Below, one piece after another: positions 5,827-8,265 of a stretch of DNA of 8,265 nucleotides. The notes under the pieces were generated by a model. The model was not told the origin of the DNA. It searched no databases and saw nothing but the letters and a program-made list of their open reading frames with translations. Each line of letters opens with the position of its first letter. Position 1 is the first letter of the stretch. Position numbers and translations under genes: made by a program. The stretch spans positions 1 to 8,265 of the forward strand of contig CAMZKY010000223.1 in assembly GCA_947311455.1 (NCBI GenBank). The letters are read 5' to 3'. The DNA is from an uncultured Marinosulfonomonas sp. (lineage in GTDB: Bacteria > Pseudomonadota > Alphaproteobacteria > Rhodobacterales > Rhodobacteraceae).

Positions 5827-7004
5827 GCATAGATGCAGTCGCGGATTGCTTGCAATCCTCGCCGCACGTCTTGTTTTGGGGCCACAAGCGCCACACGAAT
5901 GTAGCCCTGACCCGGATTTTGTCCGTCAACATCCCGACTTAGATACGCCCCCGGAAGAACGCGCACGCCGGTTTCTTTCCACAGCTTCAACGCTGCTTTT
6001 TCGCCATCTTCAACAGGCAACCACAGGAAAAACCCCGCCTCGGGGCTGGTATATCCGTTGATGCCGTTGAACACCTCGTCGGCGATTTCAAACTTTTCTT
6101 TGTATAGCGCTCGGCTGGCCTTTACATGGGCCTCGTCCGCCCAAACCCGCTCTGCCGCCCGTTGCAAGGGCAAGGGCAAAGGCGCGCCGGAATAATTGCG
6201 CAATTGTTTGATCTGCCCGATATTCTTTGGCCCACTGGCCACAAAGCCGGAACGCAAGCCCGCCAGATTAGACCGCTTTGAAAGCGATCCAAAAATCACC
6301 ACCCGCTCGGGATCAACACCCATTTCACGCGCAACCTCTAACGCCCCAACAGGCGGGGTATCGCGATAAATTTCGCTGTAACATTCATCGGCAAAAATCT
6401 TGAAATCGTATTTTTCCGCCAAGGCAATCAGATCACGCCAATAATCACGGCTGGCAACGGCCCCCTGCGGATTGCTGGGCGAACAGATATAGGCAATGGC
6501 CACGCGGTTTAAAACATTCTCGGGCAATGCAGAATAATCTGGCAAAAAACCGTTTTCCAACGTCGCCGCCACATAAACCGGTTCGGCCTTGATCGAAAGC
6601 GCGGCCACCGCGTAAACCTGATAAAACGGGTTCGGGGTAAGCACCACAGGCACGCCGCCGCCCTTTTCATCGGGGCAAATCGCCATAGCGGCGTTATACA
6701 GGCCTTCGCGGGTGCCGTTCAGGGCCATCACCTCGGTATCGGCATCCACATCAGCATTAAACCGGCGCTTGATCCACGCTGCAATTGCGCTGCGTAATTC
6801 GGGGGTGCCGTCATTTGGGGGATATTTGCGGAACTCGTCTGCATGTTGGGCAATCACATCTGCAACCCAATCGGGGAAATCATGCTGCGGCTCGCCGATT
6901 GTCATGTGCAAGGTATCGCCGCCTGACGCATGTGCATCAAGCAAACCGCGCAAACGCGGGAACGCATACTCTGGCAGGTCGCTAAACCGCTCGCTAAAAT
7001 CCAT
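5823..7004 (-). CDS. Class I/II PLP-dependent aminotransferase, DapC-like
   Basis: This is a 393-residue cytoplasmic fold-type I aminotransferase. Visible signs are MTIGEPQHDFP (34-44), NGTREGLYNA (96-105), NPFYQVYAVAA (115-125), CSPSNPQG with Asn178, ADECYSEIY with Asp206 and Tyr209 for the PLP ring, SLSKRSNLAGLRSGF with the Schiff-base Lys243, and YIRVALV with Arg370 for the substrate carboxylate. The start (LPEYAFPRLRGLLD), IGEP-H and NG-RE are the pattern I associate with the proteobacterial N-succinyl-L,L-diaminopimelate aminotransferase (DapC), which makes an intermediate of lysine and peptidoglycan DAP. Specificity cannot be proved from sequence: ArgD can do this step, and an aspartate or aromatic aminotransferase is the alternative. 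ATG 7004 has GAGG 6 nt upstream. It is 10 nt from ftsK, in one operon; a candidate promoter lies in the 117-nt gap after the amidase gene. Confidence 0.9.
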   Translation of the reverse strand: MDFSERFSDLPEYAFPRLRGLLDAHASGGDTLHMTIGEPQHDFPDWVADVIAQHADEFRKYPPNDGTPELRSAIAAWIKRRFNADVDADTEVMALNGTREGLYNAAMAICPDEKGGGVPVVLTPNPFYQVYAVAALSIKAEPVYVAATLENGFLPDYSALPENVLNRVAIAYICSPSNPQGAVASRDYWRDLIALAEKYDFKIFADECYSEIYRDTPPVGALEVAREMGVDPERVVIFGSLSKRSNLAGLRSGFVASGPKNIGQIKQLRNYSGAPLPLPLQRAAERVWADEAHVKASRALYKEKFEIADEVFNGINGYTSPEAGFFLWLPVEDGEKAALKLWKETGVRVLPGAYLSRDVDGQNPGQGYIRVALVAPKQDVRRGLQAIRDCIYA

Positions 7005-7046
7005 ATCGGCCTCAATGTATCAGGGTCATATCGCCCCGTTACCTTG

Positions 7047-7075
7047 AATCTAGACGACCAAAGCGCAATCGTCCA
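7047..7075 (-). promoter_or_regulatory. Candidate promoter with embedded inverted repeat, upstream of the aminotransferase-ftsK operon
   Basis: On the minus strand TGGACG (7075-7070, four of six to TTGACA) is followed by exactly 17 nt and TAGATT (7052-7047, four of six to TATAAT). Initiation near 7040 would leave a leader of about 36 nt before the aminotransferase ATG. The two boxes coincide with an imperfect inverted repeat: TAGACGA (7051-7057) and TCGTCCA (7069-7075), six of seven positions complementary across 11 nt. The repeat could be an operator. No T-run follows it, so it does not look like an amidase terminator. Confidence 0.35.
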
Positions 7076-7121
7076 GAAAAACCCTGCGAATATACGTGGT
7101 TAAGCGAAAATATTGTTGTAT

Positions 7122-8265
7122 TTAGGACAACGCCGCCTCGGCCGCCGCACCGATGCGTAGCAGTTTTTCCTCGGTCATGGCACCAGATGTAAGCATGATC
7201 CCGCAGGATGGCACACCACTTGGTAGGGTCAAGGCACATCCGCCCATCAGATTGCTGATCCGTGTGTTGCGCAAAGCCATCAGGTTTTCGACAATATAAT
7301 ATTCGTGGTCTGTGGCTAGTTTTTCGATATTTGGCGGTAAAATCTGCGATGTGGGCATAATCACCGCGTCATATCCGGCCACCCGCGCCGCGTAATCCTC
7401 GCGTAATTTGCGCAAGCGCATCCAGCCTTCGACAAACTCCATGCCCGAAAAAGTGGCCCCGGCACGAAAGCGTTCAAGAATTTCGCCAAACATCTTTTCG
7501 GGTGCGGCTTCGATTTCGCGGTGCCATTGCGCATAGGCTTCGGTGGTGAATAAAACGGCAGATAATTTCAACGCCTCGGCCACTTCGGGTGCGTCACCTG
7601 TTTCAATGGTTGCGCCCGCTGCTTTCAGCCGCTCAACCGCATCATTAAAGGCCGCCAAGGGCTGATCGCGCACGTCATCCATGGCTTCGGTGGTCAGGAT
7701 CATAAATCGCGCCCCATCCAGCGTGGCGCCTTCTAGATCCGCAGGTTTTCCACCCTCAAGCGCGGCCAACATCAACGCGGCATCTTCAACCGTGCGGCAC
7801 AAAGGGCCAACCGTGTCAAAGCTTTCACACAAGGGCACAACCCCCTTTAGCGACAGCCGCGCATGGGTGGTTTTCAGGCCCACCAGATTGTTCCACACCG
7901 ACGGGATTCGCACCGATCCGCCCGTATCTGACCCAATACCACAAGCCGCCAAATTGAACGCCACAGACGTGGCCGCGCCAGAGGATGACCCCCCTGCAAC
8001 GGCATCAGGATCATTCACACTGGGGGGCGTTTCGGTAACAGGGTTATAGCCAAGGCCGGAAAACGCCAGTTCCGACATATGGGTTTTGCCCAAACACACC
8101 AGCCCCGCCGCCGTGGCATTTTGCAACACCAGCGCATCCTGATCCGGCACGCGGCCTTTTAGCAATTCACAGCCAGCTTCGGTAATAATCCCCGCCGTAT
8201 CAAACAAATCTTTCCACGAAATCGGCACCCCGTCCAACAGCCCCAAACGCGCGCCCGCTTTGGCC
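7122..8265 (-). CDS. Amidase signature family hydrolase, N-terminus outside window
   Basis: The frame stays open to the right edge of the window, so the start is missing. About 380 residues are present of a family that usually has 440-500. The amidase signature core is intact: GLLDGVPISWKDLFDTAG with the catalytic Lys, then AGGSSSGAATSVAFNLA with the cis-Ser, then GIGSDTGGSVRIPS with the nucleophilic Ser (the last Ser of DTGGS). SFDTVGPLCRTVEDAALML follows as expected. These enzymes hydrolyse a carboxamide to acid and ammonia. The family includes GatA, but the divergent C-terminal half and the lack of gatB or gatC nearby favour a free-standing amidase of unknown substrate. A TTG at 8246 is in frame but is not a credible start, since conserved sequence continues upstream. 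The stop TAA is 117 nt before the aminotransferase gene on the same strand. Confidence 0.9.
   Translation of the reverse strand, partial: AKAGARLGLLDGVPISWKDLFDTAGIITEAGCELLKGRVPDQDALVLQNATAAGLVCLGKTHMSELAFSGLGYNPVTETPPSVNDPDAVAGGSSSGAATSVAFNLAACGIGSDTGGSVRIPSVWNNLVGLKTTHARLSLKGVVPLCESFDTVGPLCRTVEDAALMLAALEGGKPADLEGATLDGARFMILTTEAMDDVRDQPLAAFNDAVERLKAAGATIETGDAPEVAEALKLSAVLFTTEAYAQWHREIEAAPEKMFGEILERFRAGATFSGMEFVEGWMRLRKLREDYAARVAGYDAVIMPTSQILPPNIEKLATDHEYYIVENLMALRNTRISNLMGGCALTLPSGVPSCGIMLTSGAMTEEKLLRIGAAAEAALS

Noticed and set aside
7085..7121. AT-rich stretch as a possible dif-like site near ftsK
   Set aside because: It lacks the paired XerC/XerD half-sites around a 6-bp centre, and I saw no KOPS-like GGGNAGGG clusters; ftsK genes need not lie near dif.
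7039..7239. 66-codon frame on - overlapping the end of the amidase gene
   Set aside because: It runs out of frame with conserved amidase sequence and shows no domain or ribosome binding site; the amidase frame accounts for most of the region.
1..8265. CRISPR array, mobile element or phage-defence cassette
   Set aside because: No repeated spacer pattern, terminal inverted repeats, integrase or transposase motifs, or abrupt composition change was seen; nearly all the DNA is explained by recognisable housekeeping genes.

Overview
The window looks like ordinary chromosome from an alphaproteobacterium, most probably a Rhodobacteraceae (Roseobacter-type) species of moderate GC content. The evidence is the FtsK sequence style (GMGDMLFMAGGAKITRVHGPF in the motor, with a long Pro/Glu/Ala linker), the succession amidase, DapC-like aminotransferase, ftsK, lolA on one strand, the GGT ending DPRKDGCALGY, and the small SLT-type lipoprotein. 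The taxonomic call is from recall of these families, not from a search. I see no transposase, integrase, phage gene, tRNA, rRNA or CRISPR array.

Layout. Left end (1-1512): the last 73 codons of a gamma-glutamyltransferase on + run into a convergent hspQ on -, with the two stop codons overlapping by 4 bp. hspQ is divergent from an AEC-family permease on +. Middle (1589-2220): a small lytic-transglycosylase-like lipoprotein on +, closed by a hairpin with U-tracts on both sides that also serves the convergent lolA. Right part (2216-8265, all on -): an amidase whose start lies beyond the window edge, then a class I aminotransferase (DapC-like), ftsK and lolA. The aminotransferase and ftsK are 10 nt apart, with the ftsK Shine-Dalgarno embedded in the aminotransferase stop. 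lolA follows ftsK after a 75-nt gap rich in inverted repeats.

Functional theme. Much of the minus-strand cluster and the facing + gene concerns the cell envelope and division: a possible meso-diaminopimelate step (peptidoglycan and lysine), the septal DNA translocase FtsK, the periplasmic lipoprotein chaperone LolA, and a peptidoglycan-cleaving lipoprotein that would itself be a client of the Lol system. hspQ and ggt add protein quality control and glutathione turnover. Coding density is high: no gap exceeds about 120 nt.

I found no convincing undescribed system here. The points worth a second look are small: inverted repeats between ftsK and lolA, an inverted repeat straddling a candidate promoter upstream of the aminotransferase, a charge-reversed residue in the FtsK motor, and the overlapping ggt/hspQ ends.
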